From NCBI GenBank assembly GCA_965231865.1, contig CBDDOJ010000002.1:1860001-1924000 (forward strand): 64,000 nucleotides of DNA, written 5' to 3'. This DNA is from WTGA01 sp965231865. GTDB taxonomy: Bacteria; Pseudomonadota; Gammaproteobacteria; Arenicellales; Poriferihabitantaceae. Positions within the stretch are counted from its first letter, which is position 1, and each line of letters begins with the position of its first letter. Position numbers and translations under genes: made by a program. The notes below the pieces were generated by a model, which saw nothing but the letters and a program-made list of their open reading frames with translations, was not told the origin of the DNA and ran no database searches. Of this stretch, positions 45,330-52,986 are shown piece by piece.

Positions 45330-46361
45330 ATGGTGGCGCCGAATTCAGGCCAAGAGCTTGAAAAACTCAATTTACAGGCCGAACAGGAAATTGCTGCCGC
45401 AGATTCTGCCGTTGCACTGGAGGAGGTTCGGGTTCGCTACCTGGGAAAAAAGGGCTGGATTACCGAACAGTTGAAGCGGGTCGGCAGCCTGCCGGCCCAT
45501 GAACGCAGGGATTTTGGCCGGGATGTCAATCAAAGCAAGGCGAGGGTCGCACAGGAGCTGGAGCAAAAAAGAATTGCCCTGGAGGCCAGGGCACGGGCCA
45601 GGCAGATTGCGTCGGAAAACCTCGATGTCACCCAGCCCGGTCGCCGTCAATCCCTGGGCAGCATTCATCCGGTGACCCGGACATTCAAGCGCATGGAGAG
45701 CATATTTGACCGGGTCGGGTTTGATGTCGCATCCGGTCCTGAGATTGAAGACGACTATCACAATTTTGAAGCACTGAATATTCCTGCCGATCATCCCGCC
45801 AGGGCGATGCACGACACGTTTTATATTGATGAACATACCGTGTTGCGAACCCACACCTCGCCGGTTCAGATCCGGTACATGAACGACCATGCTCCCCCCA
45901 TTCGCGTGATTGCCCCGGGAAAGGTCTACCGATGTGATTCGGATGTCACCCACACCCCCATGTTTCATCAGCTCGAGGGGCTGGCCATTGACCGGGAGAT
46001 TACGTTTGCCGATTTAAAGGGCATACTGATCCACTTTATTCATGAGTTTTTTGAAAAAGAACTTCCCGTCCGGTTCCGTCCGTCCTACTTTCCCTTCACC
46101 GAACCTTCCGCCGAAGTCGACATGGGGTGTGTCTTTTGCAATGGACAGGGCTGTCGGATCTGCAAGCATACGGGCTGGCTGGAAGTCCTGGGATGCGGGA
46201 TGGTGCACCCGGATGTGCTTCGCCACGGAGGCATTGACAGCACACGGTACAGCGGGTATGCCTTTGGCATGGGGGTGGAAAGAATGACCATGCTTCGTTA
46301 CGGTATCAATGACTTGCGCTTGTTTTTTGGCAACGAGTTGAATTTTCTGAGACAGTTTTGA
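45330..46361 (+). CDS. pheS: Phenylalanyl-tRNA synthetase alpha subunit
   Basis: The catalytic subunit of the heterotetrameric enzyme. The N-terminal coiled coil (LNLQAEQEIAAADSAVALEE) precedes the class II core: GSIHPVTRTFKRMESIF, RTHTSPVQIRYM, motif 2 GKVYRCDSDVTHTPMFHQLE and motif 3 GYAFGMGVERMTMLRYGI. Length 343 is normal. The cysteine-rich MGCVFCNGQGCRICKHTGW insert is kept. pheT follows after 19 nt. Confidence 0.98.
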   Translation: MVAPNSGQELEKLNLQAEQEIAAADSAVALEEVRVRYLGKKGWITEQLKRVGSLPAHERRDFGRDVNQSKARVAQELEQKRIALEARARARQIASENLDVTQPGRRQSLGSIHPVTRTFKRMESIFDRVGFDVASGPEIEDDYHNFEALNIPADHPARAMHDTFYIDEHTVLRTHTSPVQIRYMNDHAPPIRVIAPGKVYRCDSDVTHTPMFHQLEGLAIDREITFADLKGILIHFIHEFFEKELPVRFRPSYFPFTEPSAEVDMGCVFCNGQGCRICKHTGWLEVLGCGMVHPDVLRHGGIDSTRYSGYAFGMGVERMTMLRYGINDLRLFFGNELNFLRQF

Positions 46362-46380
46362 GCATCGGGAAGCCCTGGTT

Positions 46381-48768
46381 ATGTTGGTAAGCGAATCCTG
46401 GCTGCGGGAGTGGGTCTCCACCCAGGCCGGTTCTGAAGCATTGTCCGAGCGGCTGACCCTGGCGGGCCTGGAAGTGGAGTCGGTGGACACGGCGGGACCG
46501 GATCTGGACCGGCGGGTCATCGTGGGGGAGATCACGGCCGTGACCGGGCATTCGGATGCTTCGCAACTGCAGGTGTGCACCGTGGATACCGGCGATCACT
46601 CCATCCACCCCATTGTCTGCGGGGCGAAAAATATCCGTGCAGGGTTGAAAACAGCCATCGCACTGCCAGGAGCCGTGCTCCCCGGGTCAAACGCGGTCAC
46701 GGTGCGTACGATTCGCGGAGTACGGTCTGAGGGCATGATCTGTTCCAGGGAGGAACTGGGACTGGAGGAAAGTTCGGAAGGCATTCTGGAGCTGGACGAA
46801 AGCGCTCCGCTGGGGACAGCCATCGGTGATTACCTGGATTTGCGGGATCAGCGATTCCGGCTTGAACTCACCCCCAACCGTGGAGATTGTCTGGGAATCG
46901 TCGGGGTCGCCCGGGAGGTGGCGACGCTGACGGGGGGCAGGCTTGCAGCAGGCGCCACCCCGGAGAACCGGTTGACCTCCCGGGCGGCCCTCGAAGTTGT
47001 GCTGGAAGCCCCGGCCGGATGCCCGAGATATGTTGGGCGCGCCATTGCCGGGATTGACATGTCTGCGAAAACGCCGGACTGGATGGTGGAAAGACTGCGT
47101 CGGTCCGGGATGCGCAGCATCAACGTGGTGGTGGATGTCACCAACTACGTGATGCATGAACTGGGACAGCCCATGCATGGATTCGATTTTTCAAAAATCG
47201 AGGGGGGTATCCGGGTGCGAATGGCGAAGAAAGGGGAAATCCTGACGCTGCTCGATGGAAATACCGTGACCCTGGAACCCGAAAACCTAGTCATCGCGGA
47301 CCATCAAAATGCCATTGCACTGGCCGGGATTATGGGGGGGGAAAGCACCGCGATTTCGTCCGATACCCGGGACATCTATCTGGAAGCCGCCTATTTTTCG
47401 CCCGCTGCAATGTTGGGCCGGGCACGACGGTTTGGCATGCAGACCGATGCCTCCCACCGGTTTGAGCGGGGCGTTGACAGCCAGTTGCAACTGCAGGCCA
47501 TTGAGCAGGCGACGGCACTCGTGATCCGTATTGCGGGGGGGCATGCCGGGCCCATCTCCCATGCGGTTGAGAAGTCCGCATTGCCGAAGGCCCCCAGGAT
47601 AAAGTTCGATGAATCGGAAATCCAGCGTATTCTGGGCATCCGGGTCCCGTCAGCGACCACCGCAGCAATCCTGGCAGACCTGGGCATGAAAGCCACCCGA
47701 ACGGATGTGGGCTGGGATGTGGTCCCGCCCAGCTGGAGACATGATATTCAGGCATCCCATGACCTGGTCGAAGAAGTGGGCCGATGCCATGGGTTTGACC
47801 AGATATTGCCCCGGGCGCCGAATACGGAGCCACAGATTGGAGCACATCGGGAAAACCGGATTTCCCTGGACGAGATCAAGCGGGCGATGGTGTATCTTGG
47901 TTTTCATGAGGCCATCACCTACAGCTTTGTCGAGCCGGAATCCCAGCAGCAGCTCCTTGACCGGGGAAACGCAATCCCGCTGCAAAACCCCATTGCCGAC
48001 AACATGTCTGTGATGCGGCAAAGCCTGTGGCCGGGATTGCTTGAGGCATTGAAAACCAACCTCAACCGCCAGGAGGAACGGGTCCGACTGTTTGAAGCGG
48101 GCCAGGTATTCCTGAGGGCGGTGGAATCCGGCCGCTACACGGAAATCGGGAAACTGGGCATCATCCTGTGTGGCAACCAGCGGCCCCGGCAATGGGGGGA
48201 AGAGGCGGTTGAATGTGATTTTTTTGATCTGAAGGGATGCCTGGAATCCATTTTTACGCTTACCGGGCAACCCGGTAAATTTGAGTTTCGCCAATCCACG
48301 AATCCGGCCATGCATCCAGAACAGTGCGCCAGCATTGTTTTCGGAAACCGGGAAATCGGACATCTGGGCAAGCTGCACCCGGTTCACCAAAGGGACCATG
48401 ATCTCGAAAGAGCGGTTTACCTGGCCGAGTTTGAATTGTCCCCGTTGTGCAGTGCCAACCTGCCGGTATTTTCCGAAATTTCGAAATTTCCTTCGGTGCA
48501 CAGAGACCTTTCCGTGATGGTGGATGAAGGCATTCCGGTCCAGTCGGTTTTGCAGCAGATCAGGGCCACCGCAGGACCACATTTGAGAAAGTTGGAATTA
48601 TTTGACATCTACAGAGGGTCAAATGTGAAAAAAAACAAGAAAAGTTTGGCTTTCAGCTTGACCTTCCAATCCGAGTCAAGCAATCTTATATCATTGGAAA
48701 TGGAGGCGGAGATAGAAAAAATAATCAAGGTGCTCAATGAGGTGTTTGGCGCTGAGATGAGAACCTGA
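46381..48768 (+). CDS. pheT: Phenylalanyl-tRNA synthetase beta subunit
   Basis: The 795-residue beta subunit. Order: tRNA-binding OB domain (SDASQLQVCTVDTGDH), B3/B4 editing domain (ELTPNRGDCLGIVGVAREVA, VVVDVTNYVMHELGQPMHGF), B5 domain and class II-like core (NPIADNMSVMRQSLWPGLLE), and the FDX anticodon-binding end (EISKFPSVHRDLSVMV). Start ATG at 46381. Full length. Confidence 0.98.
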   Translation: MLVSESWLREWVSTQAGSEALSERLTLAGLEVESVDTAGPDLDRRVIVGEITAVTGHSDASQLQVCTVDTGDHSIHPIVCGAKNIRAGLKTAIALPGAVLPGSNAVTVRTIRGVRSEGMICSREELGLEESSEGILELDESAPLGTAIGDYLDLRDQRFRLELTPNRGDCLGIVGVAREVATLTGGRLAAGATPENRLTSRAALEVVLEAPAGCPRYVGRAIAGIDMSAKTPDWMVERLRRSGMRSINVVVDVTNYVMHELGQPMHGFDFSKIEGGIRVRMAKKGEILTLLDGNTVTLEPENLVIADHQNAIALAGIMGGESTAISSDTRDIYLEAAYFSPAAMLGRARRFGMQTDASHRFERGVDSQLQLQAIEQATALVIRIAGGHAGPISHAVEKSALPKAPRIKFDESEIQRILGIRVPSATTAAILADLGMKATRTDVGWDVVPPSWRHDIQASHDLVEEVGRCHGFDQILPRAPNTEPQIGAHRENRISLDEIKRAMVYLGFHEAITYSFVEPESQQQLLDRGNAIPLQNPIADNMSVMRQSLWPGLLEALKTNLNRQEERVRLFEAGQVFLRAVESGRYTEIGKLGIILCGNQRPRQWGEEAVECDFFDLKGCLESIFTLTGQPGKFEFRQSTNPAMHPEQCASIVFGNREIGHLGKLHPVHQRDHDLERAVYLAEFELSPLCSANLPVFSEISKFPSVHRDLSVMVDEGIPVQSVLQQIRATAGPHLRKLELFDIYRGSNVKKNKKSLAFSLTFQSESSNLISLEMEAEIEKIIKVLNEVFGAEMRT

Positions 48769-48809
48769 ACAAAACAGACATTCACAGTGCTTCAGAGGAA
48801 TAAAATTTA

Positions 48810-49130
48810 ATGACCGTGACCAAGGCGGAATTGGGAAAAACACTGTTCGACGAGGTTGGACTGAACAAGCGGGAGGCAAAAGATTTCGTGGAAATTTTTC
48901 TTGAGAAAGTCAGGCAGTCCCTGCAGGACGGATCTTCAGTCAAACTGTCTGGATTTGGAAGTTTCAAGCTCAGGGATAAAAAATCACGACCGGGACGCAA
49001 TCCGAAGACCGGGGAAGAAGTTGCGGTTTCCGCAAGGCGGGTGGTGACCTTCCGTTCAAGCCAAAAGCTGAAAGAAGGCGTGCTTCGGAATTCATTCGAA
49101 CTGACAGAAAAACTGGGGAGAGGTAGATAA
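48810..49130 (+). CDS. ihfA: Integration host factor subunit alpha
   Basis: The partner of IHF-beta in the DNA-bending heterodimer. 106 residues: TKAELGKTLFDEVGLNKREA, VKLSGFGSFKLRDKKSRPGR, and the intercalating arm GRNPKTGEEVAVSARRVV. It lies 41 nt after pheT and 5 nt before the MerR gene, the usual order. Confidence 0.97.
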   Translation: MTVTKAELGKTLFDEVGLNKREAKDFVEIFLEKVRQSLQDGSSVKLSGFGSFKLRDKKSRPGRNPKTGEEVAVSARRVVTFRSSQKLKEGVLRNSFELTEKLGRGR

Positions 49131-49135
49131 TCACA

Positions 49136-49510
49136 ATGCTTGATCCCAGTGGGTTTGAGTTGCCGCCGATTCCAACGAAACGCTACTTTACCATTGGCGA
49201 GGTGAGCAAGCTGTGTGATGTCAAGCCCCATGTATTGCGATACTGGGAACAGGAATTTGAACAGTTAAAACCGCTAAAAAGAAAGGGAAACCGCCGGTAT
49301 TACCAAAGACATGAAGTAAAGCTGATACGGCAGATCCGAAGATTGCTCTATGCAGAAGGGTTTACGATCAGCGGTGCCCGGGTACGGCTTGAGCAGTTCG
49401 CCAATGAGGACAATGCTGCTCCCGCCCAGCTGGTTGATACGCAGGATACTTCGAAAATGGTCAAGCAACTCATCGCGGAGCTGGTGGAAGTCCAGGAAAT
49501 TCTGAACTAG
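49136..49510 (+). CDS. MerR-family transcriptional regulator
   Basis: A 124-residue regulator with an N-terminal winged HTH: KRYFTIGEVSKLCDVKPHVL, RYWEQEFEQLKPLKRK and NRRYYQRHEVKLIRQIRRLL. A short helical end (VKQLIAELVEVQEILN) would pair two subunits. This orphan MerR follows ihfA in many gammaproteobacteria; the target is not known to me. No Cys or other metal-binding set is visible. Confidence 0.92.
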   Translation: MLDPSGFELPPIPTKRYFTIGEVSKLCDVKPHVLRYWEQEFEQLKPLKRKGNRRYYQRHEVKLIRQIRRLLYAEGFTISGARVRLEQFANEDNAAPAQLVDTQDTSKMVKQLIAELVEVQEILN

Positions 49511-49565
49511 AGATAAAGAAAATTCCCGTCCGGTCAACAGGAGTTGTCCGGTTCCATTTTCGATT

Positions 49566-49642
49566 CGGGGTGTGGCGCAGCCTGGTAGCGCACCGCAATG
49601 GGGTTGCGGTGGTCGGAGGTTCAAATCCTCTCACCCCGACCA
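49566..49642 (+). tRNA. tRNA-Pro (anticodon GGG)
   Basis: A 77-nt cloverleaf: acceptor CGGGGTG pairs with CACCCCG, D-arm GCGCAGCCTGGTAGCGC, anticodon stem CCGCA/TGCGG with loop ATGGGGT (anticodon GGG, proline), T-arm GGAGG-TTCAAAT-CCTCT. CCA is encoded. This tRNA after the MerR gene is a common arrangement. Confidence 0.96.
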
Positions 49643-49784
49643 TTATTATCAATGGTTTAAAGGATTATTATAACTGTTCACATTCACCGCCATTGCCCGG
49701 GAGGGTCATGCAGTTTGCGGGGAATCGGATCGTCTCCGGGGGATTCCATTACTGGATCGATATTCCCTGAAACGGACAGTTTTG

Positions 49785-51101
49785 ATGACCGTGCCGGCAC
49801 AGGACACCGTGGAATTTCAATTGGAATCCGGGATCAGAAAGCGCCCGATCCACGTACTGGAGGAAAAACCATTGAGCACTTTGTCTCCCTCGCAGCTTGA
49901 CCTGCAGGCCGCTGCCCGGGAACTTGCGGAATCTGAATTCCGGCCCCGTGCAGCAGAAATCGATCGTACGGAACAGTATCCCTGGGACAATATCGAGAAG
50001 CTGAACCGTGCGGGCTTTATGGGAATGACCATTCCAAAGAAATATGGCGGAATGGGCAGGAACTGCCATGATGCAATTATCGTCATCGAGGAAATGGCGC
50101 GTTGTTGCAGCACCATGGGCAGAGTAACCGTTGAAGCCAATATGGGGGCACTCGGAGCGGTCATGGAATACGGTTCCGAGAAACAAAAGCAACTTATTGC
50201 CTCCTACGTATTGTCCGGAGACAAACCCGCCATCTGTATCACCGAACCCGATGCAGGCAGTGCGGCCACCGACATGACCACCACCGCAGTGAAAAAAGGT
50301 GACCGGTACATTCTCAACGGCAAAAAGCACTGGATCACCGGGGGCGGGGTGTCGAAACTGCACCTGGTATTTGCCCGGTTGATGGAAGACGGTAACCTTC
50401 TGGGGATTGCCGGTTTCATCGCCATACGCGACCGGACTCCCGGTCTTGTCATTGGTGCACGGGAACCCTCCATGGGGGTGCGGGGCCTGCCGGAAACCGA
50501 ACTGTTCTTTGAAGAAATGGAAATTCCCGAAGACATGATCGTCCTCCCTCCCGGGGGCATCCGAAAGGGATTTTCCGGTTTGATGAACGCCTACAATGCC
50601 CAGCGGGTGGGAGCGGGAACCGTTGCCCTGGGCATTGCCCAGGGCGCCTATGAAAAAGCGCTTTCCCGGGCACTCGGCCGGGAACAGTTCGGTCGACCAA
50701 TCGCTGAGTTTCAGGGGGTGCAGTGGATGCTGGCGGAGATGTCCATTGGACTTGGTGCGGCGCGTGCCCTGCTACATGCAGCCGCCGCCGGCGCGGGAGA
50801 CGGCTTTCCCGACATGTGTACCGCCGCCCAGGCAAAGGTGCTGGCTTCCGAGACCGCGATCAAAGTCACCAACGAGGCCCTGCAGATCCATGGTTCAATG
50901 GGTTACTCCCGCAATCGATCCCTCGAACGCCGGGTCCGGGATGCGCGGATGTTCACCATCGCCGGAGGCACCGCCCAGATTCTGCGTACCCAGATCGCCG
51001 GATCCATCCTGGGGATCAAGACTCCCCAGACCCGGGATGGATATGCAAGGCTGGCCCGGCAGGGCACCGGTATGGAGACCGCCGGGTCCCCACCGGGTTG
51101 A
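49785..51101 (+). CDS. Acyl-CoA dehydrogenase family protein
   Basis: A 438-residue FAD enzyme that would oxidise an acyl-CoA at C2-C3. Family stretches: IPKKYGGMG, AICITEPDAGSAATDM (FAD/substrate loop), KKHWITGGG, REQFGRPIAEFQGVQWMLAEM, and the C-terminal QIHGSMGYSRNRSLERRVRDARMFTI and GGTAQILRTQIA. The first 35 or so residues are an extension compared with the usual 380-residue form. I used ATG 49785; TTG 49782 and later starts are possible. Substrate unknown. Confidence 0.9.
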   Translation: MTVPAQDTVEFQLESGIRKRPIHVLEEKPLSTLSPSQLDLQAAARELAESEFRPRAAEIDRTEQYPWDNIEKLNRAGFMGMTIPKKYGGMGRNCHDAIIVIEEMARCCSTMGRVTVEANMGALGAVMEYGSEKQKQLIASYVLSGDKPAICITEPDAGSAATDMTTTAVKKGDRYILNGKKHWITGGGVSKLHLVFARLMEDGNLLGIAGFIAIRDRTPGLVIGAREPSMGVRGLPETELFFEEMEIPEDMIVLPPGGIRKGFSGLMNAYNAQRVGAGTVALGIAQGAYEKALSRALGREQFGRPIAEFQGVQWMLAEMSIGLGAARALLHAAAAGAGDGFPDMCTAAQAKVLASETAIKVTNEALQIHGSMGYSRNRSLERRVRDARMFTIAGGTAQILRTQIAGSILGIKTPQTRDGYARLARQGTGMETAGSPPG

Positions 51102-51159
51102 GTCCACCCATGGGCCGGAATCTTCGAAGCGAATGATGAAAACAGAATAAAGGACTTTC

Positions 51160-52563
51160 ATGATGCTGAAAAACCATGTTGATTCCCGGGGTCTTTCCTT
51201 TACCGCCTCCAGTACACAGAGTGTCGAACGCTTTGAACGTCTGACGACTTCCTATATGGGCATGTTGCCAGAGACGGGGGACCAGCTCAAAGAGCTTTGC
51301 CAGAGCGACCCGGATATGCCGATGGCACTGTGCACGCGGGGATACTTCGCCAAACTCATTGGCAGTGCCCGCCAGTCCGAAAAGGCAAAGGAGATTTCCG
51401 GTAGGTTGAACCGGCACATTGAGACCATTGGCGCAAGTCCGCGTGAGAAACGGCACGCTGCGGCCCTGGCCGCCTGGTGTGCCGGCAGACTCGACCAAAC
51501 CGCCCGGCTCTGGGAAGACATCCTGTTGGAACATCCCCATGACGGGATGGCGGTGCGGCTGGCCCATTTCATGCATTTTTACACCGGCGACGGTCGTCAA
51601 ATGCGTGATTCCATTGCCCGGGTTCTTCCCAGGTGGACGGAAGAACACCCTGACTACGGTTTCATGCTGGGCATGTATGCGTTCGGGCTGGAGGAGTCCG
51701 GGGAGTATGTCCAGGCGGAACAATATGGACGGTTGGCAGCGATGCGCAATCCACGGGATGCCTGGTCGGTGCATGCGGTTGCCCATATCCTGGAAATGAC
51801 CGAACGTCACGAGGAAGGCATCGAATGGGTCAGCGCTCTGGAGAAGGACTGGTCGAGCGTCAATAACTTTCGCTTCCACCTGTATTGGCACCAATGCCTG
51901 TACCACCTTGAACGGGGTGAACTGGATGCGGTGGTACGCCTGTATGACGAGCAGATCGTTTCCGATATCGAATCCGATTTCTACCTGGACATGTGTAACG
52001 CCACGTCGCTCCTTTGGCGACTGGAAATGTTTGGCGTGGAGGTGGGGGAGCGCTGGAACCGGCTGGCGGCCATCGCGAAAAACCATGTGGACGATACCGA
52101 CCTGATTTTTGTCTCGCTGCACTACTTTATGGCCCTGATCGCCGCCGGAGACCGGGAAGGGGCCGAAAGAATGACGGCAACCATCCGCGAGTGGTCCCGG
52201 CTGGAGACCACCCAGGCCAGGGTTTGTGCGGAAGTCGGCATGGCATTGGCCCAGGGCCTGGAATGCGCCCGGAACGGGGAGTATTCGAAGGCCTTCGTGA
52301 AGATGGAACCGGTGCGGTATCGCCTTGACCGAATCGGCGGCAGCAAGGCACAGCGGGATGTGTTTCACATGATTCTGCTGGATATGGCCCGGTCGGGTCA
52401 GGATGCGCTGAAAGCGCGTGCCCTGTTTGCCGAACGGCTGGGTCACAAACCGCGTTCAAGCTGGGCATGGAAACACTACAGTACGACGCTGGATGCCCTG
52501 GGAGAGGAGGATGCGGCCAAAGATGCCGCAATGCGCGCCAGCGAGGTGCTGGCATCGTCCTGA
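51160..52563 (+). CDS. TPR protein of the TTC38 type
   Basis: A 467-residue, wholly helical protein of the tetratricopeptide TTC38 family. Typical stretches are FMLGMYAFGLEESGEYVQAE, WSVHAVAHILEMTERHEEG and LYWHQCLYHLERGELDAVVR. No signal peptide or membrane segment. The AAAGGA ribosome site precedes ATG 51160. It lies 58 bp after the acyl-CoA dehydrogenase gene and may share its transcript. The biochemical role of bacterial members is unknown to me. Confidence 0.85.
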   Translation: MMLKNHVDSRGLSFTASSTQSVERFERLTTSYMGMLPETGDQLKELCQSDPDMPMALCTRGYFAKLIGSARQSEKAKEISGRLNRHIETIGASPREKRHAAALAAWCAGRLDQTARLWEDILLEHPHDGMAVRLAHFMHFYTGDGRQMRDSIARVLPRWTEEHPDYGFMLGMYAFGLEESGEYVQAEQYGRLAAMRNPRDAWSVHAVAHILEMTERHEEGIEWVSALEKDWSSVNNFRFHLYWHQCLYHLERGELDAVVRLYDEQIVSDIESDFYLDMCNATSLLWRLEMFGVEVGERWNRLAAIAKNHVDDTDLIFVSLHYFMALIAAGDREGAERMTATIREWSRLETTQARVCAEVGMALAQGLECARNGEYSKAFVKMEPVRYRLDRIGGSKAQRDVFHMILLDMARSGQDALKARALFAERLGHKPRSSWAWKHYSTTLDALGEEDAAKDAAMRASEVLASS

Positions 52564-52657
52564 TTGAGATCATTTTTCCGGAACATTTTCATGATGGCAA
52601 AGTCGTCCCGGATCGGGAACGCCGCGGATAGAATCCGGTATCGCTGCCGGCGGTCCG

Positions 52658-52936
52658 TTAGCTCTGGGTCTGCACACCCATCAACACGACCAGAAACATG
52701 GCCAGGACAATCAGGAAAAACTTCAGGGAGGAGCGGAAGAATTTCCGGCGGTGGTAGACCCCTTCTTCAGTGAAATTTTCATCCTTCAACCATCCGATTG
52801 TCGCGGTGATCAACAGGGAGGTTCCCGGGGCTTTGTGCTTGAGCATGCTGAACATGGACAAGACCGCCCCGATCCAGTAGATGAATGCGGCGGCAGCAAG
52901 AATCAGGTAGGCCCCGGTGAGCAGGTGTTGGATCAT
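52658..52936 (-). CDS. Small two-helix membrane protein, last gene of the giant-ATPase operon
   Basis: A 92-residue protein (start ATG 52936, MIQHLLTGAYLILAAAAFIY). Helix 1 spans about residues 4-30 and helix 2 is near the end (SLKFFLIVLAMFLVVLMG). Between them is a charged loop (LKDENFTEEGVYHRRKFFRS). It lies 50 bp after the 921-aa gene on the same strand. In a defence reading it would be a candidate membrane effector or anchor, but a housekeeping role is equally open; I know no family match. Confidence 0.65.
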   Translation of the reverse strand: MIQHLLTGAYLILAAAAFIYWIGAVLSMFSMLKHKAPGTSLLITATIGWLKDENFTEEGVYHRRKFFRSSLKFFLIVLAMFLVVLMGVQTQS

Positions 52937-52986
52937 CTGGATATTGTAAATCCTGCAGGAAAATACCAAAAGCCCAATCCGGCTGC

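Noticed and set aside
51016..52446. 476-codon minus-strand frame
   Set aside because: Antisense to the TTC38-like gene, which has clear TPR helices.
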